The position numbers and the translations under genes were made by a program. 64,000 bases of DNA, taken from assembly GCF_025165815.1 (NCBI RefSeq), contig NZ_JAFFZE010000025.1, positions 1 to 64,000 of the forward strand. Direction: 5' to 3'. Below, one piece after another: positions 63,197-64,000 of this stretch. This DNA comes from Actinophytocola gossypii (GTDB lineage Bacteria > Actinomycetota > Actinomycetes > Mycobacteriales > Pseudonocardiaceae). Positions within the stretch are counted from its first letter, which is position 1. The number at the start of each line of letters is the position of its first letter. The notes beneath the pieces are model-generated. The model was not told where the DNA came from and ran no database searches. It saw nothing but the letters and a program-made list of their open reading frames with translations.

Positions 63197-63262
63197 GGCG
63201 TCCACCCTGCCCGAGTCCGGGCGATCTGCCTACCGGCCGGTCCGGTCCGTACCCTGGACGGC

Positions 63263-64000
63263 ATGACCAAGCGAGTCTTGCTGGCCAAGCCACGCGGCTA
63301 CTGCGCCGGCGTCGACCGAGCGGTGGTGACCGTCGAGAAGGCGCTGGAGACGTACGGGCCGCCGGTGTACGTGCGCAAGGAGATCGTGCACAACAAGCAC
63401 GTGGTCGAGACCCTGTCCGAGCGCGGTGCGATCTTCGTCGAGGAGGCCGACGAGGTGCCGGAGGGCGCGCTGGTGGTGTTCTCCGCCCACGGGGTGTCGC
63501 CCGCGGTGCACGAGCAGGCCGCTGAGCGCGAGCTGCGGACGATCGACGCGACGTGCCCGCTGGTCACGAAGGTCCACCAGGAGGCGAAGCGGTTCGCCCG
63601 GGACGACTACGACATCCTGCTGATCGGCCACGAGGGCCACGAGGAGGTCGAGGGCACGGCCGGCGAGGCGCCGACCCACATCCAGCTGGTGGACACGGCG
63701 GAGGATGTGGACAAGGTCACTGTTCGCGACCCGGCCAAGGTGGTGTGGCTGTCCCAGACCACCCTGTCGGTGGACGAGACCCTCGAACGGGTGAACCAGC
63801 TCAAGGGCCGCTTCCCGGAGCTGCAGGATCCGCCGAGCGACGACATCTGCTACGCGACGCAGAACCGGCAGGTCGCGGTGAAGGCGATGGCGGCCGAGTG
63901 CGACCTGGTGCTGGTCGTGGGTTCCCGCAACTCGTCGAACTCGAAGCGGCTGGTGGAGGTGGCGCTGCAGGCGGGGGCGCGGGCGTCGTACCTGGTCGAC
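63263..64000 (+). CDS. ispH: 4-hydroxy-3-methylbut-2-enyl diphosphate reductase (partial, 3' cut)
   Basis: The first 246 codons of IspH (LytB), the last enzyme of the MEP isoprenoid pathway. The start [20 protein letters not shown] is typical. Cluster cysteines are in [17 protein letters not shown] and [11 protein letters not shown]; catalytic regions [16 protein letters not shown] and [14 protein letters not shown] are present. It continues beyond the right edge. It is divergent from the lipid-droplet-type gene, with 66 bases between. Confidence 0.96.
   Translation, partial: MTKRVLLAKPRGYCAGVDRAVVTVEKALETYGPPVYVRKEIVHNKHVVETLSERGAIFVEEADEVPEGALVVFSAHGVSPAVHEQAAERELRTIDATCPLVTKVHQEAKRFARDDYDILLIGHEGHEEVEGTAGEAPTHIQLVDTAEDVDKVTVRDPAKVVWLSQTTLSVDETLERVNQLKGRFPELQDPPSDDICYATQNRQVAVKAMAAECDLVLVVGSRNSSNSKRLVEVALQAGARASYLVD

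Overview
The window is 64 kb of very GC-rich DNA. Third codon positions are mostly G or C, GTG and TTG starts are common, and 1-4 base stop/start overlaps are frequent. It encodes ESX (type VII) secretion genes, SigE/RseA, GlgM/GlgC, an LpqY-SugABC trehalose importer, a SARP regulator and PaaX. This points to a mycelial actinomycete of the Pseudonocardiaceae type (Amycolatopsis/Saccharothrix/Lentzea-like); the genus is an inference.

Region 1 (1-11144) is an accessory ESX-associated region, all on the minus strand. It holds two paralogous modules, each made of a small EspC/WXG100-like protein, a large WXG-domain protein with beta repeats and a GDLFD tail, and a basic coiled-coil protein ending in a DD(F/L)S..SW tail. 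The module at 7368-1 then continues, with overlapping or nearly touching genes, into an acyl carrier protein, a ketosynthase and a Cys-less ketosynthase partner. It ends in a second large WXG-domain gene whose first 1.1 kb is base-for-base the same as the first copy. I consider this ACP/KS/KS-beta cassette embedded in an ESX substrate operon the most interesting system in the window.

Region 2 (11211-28978) follows the mycobacterial ESX-4 neighbourhood: glmM, rpsI, rplM, two WXG100 genes (esxT/esxU positions), an Rv3446c-like Hsp70-fold protein, eccC, eccD and mycP. Where eccB4 would be expected there is instead a PPE / PE-like (His/Asp-rich tail) / EspG set plus a decayed PPE'-EspG' fusion. 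No eccB or eccE is visible.

Region 3 (29116-34150) holds a metallophosphoesterase/ParB-like pair, a small secreted protein, a DMT-type permease with a coupled leader ORF, and a SARP regulator.

Region 4 (34175-58646) is collinear in gene content with M. tuberculosis Rv1211-Rv1238: sugC-sugB-sugA-lpqY, a stress-type membrane protein, an MgtE-N/CBS protein, DUF1003, mrp, tatB, htrA, rseA, sigE, an O-methyltransferase, glgC, glgM and DUF3117. It is interrupted at 39259-45378 by an accessory block (unknown protein, acyl-CoA dehydrogenase, zinc ribbon, alginate lyase, two CitE-like lyases). These genes link trehalose recycling, glycogen/maltosyl-phosphate synthesis and the SigE envelope-stress circuit.

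Region 5 (58831-64000) has a PaaX-type regulator with an enoyl-CoA hydratase, then xseB - small gene - xseA - lipid-droplet-like protein, and divergent ispH cut by the window edge. Intergenic DNA carries hairpin terminators, DnaA-box-like pairs and a two-copy dispersed element. I saw no rRNA, tRNA, insertion sequence or CRISPR array.
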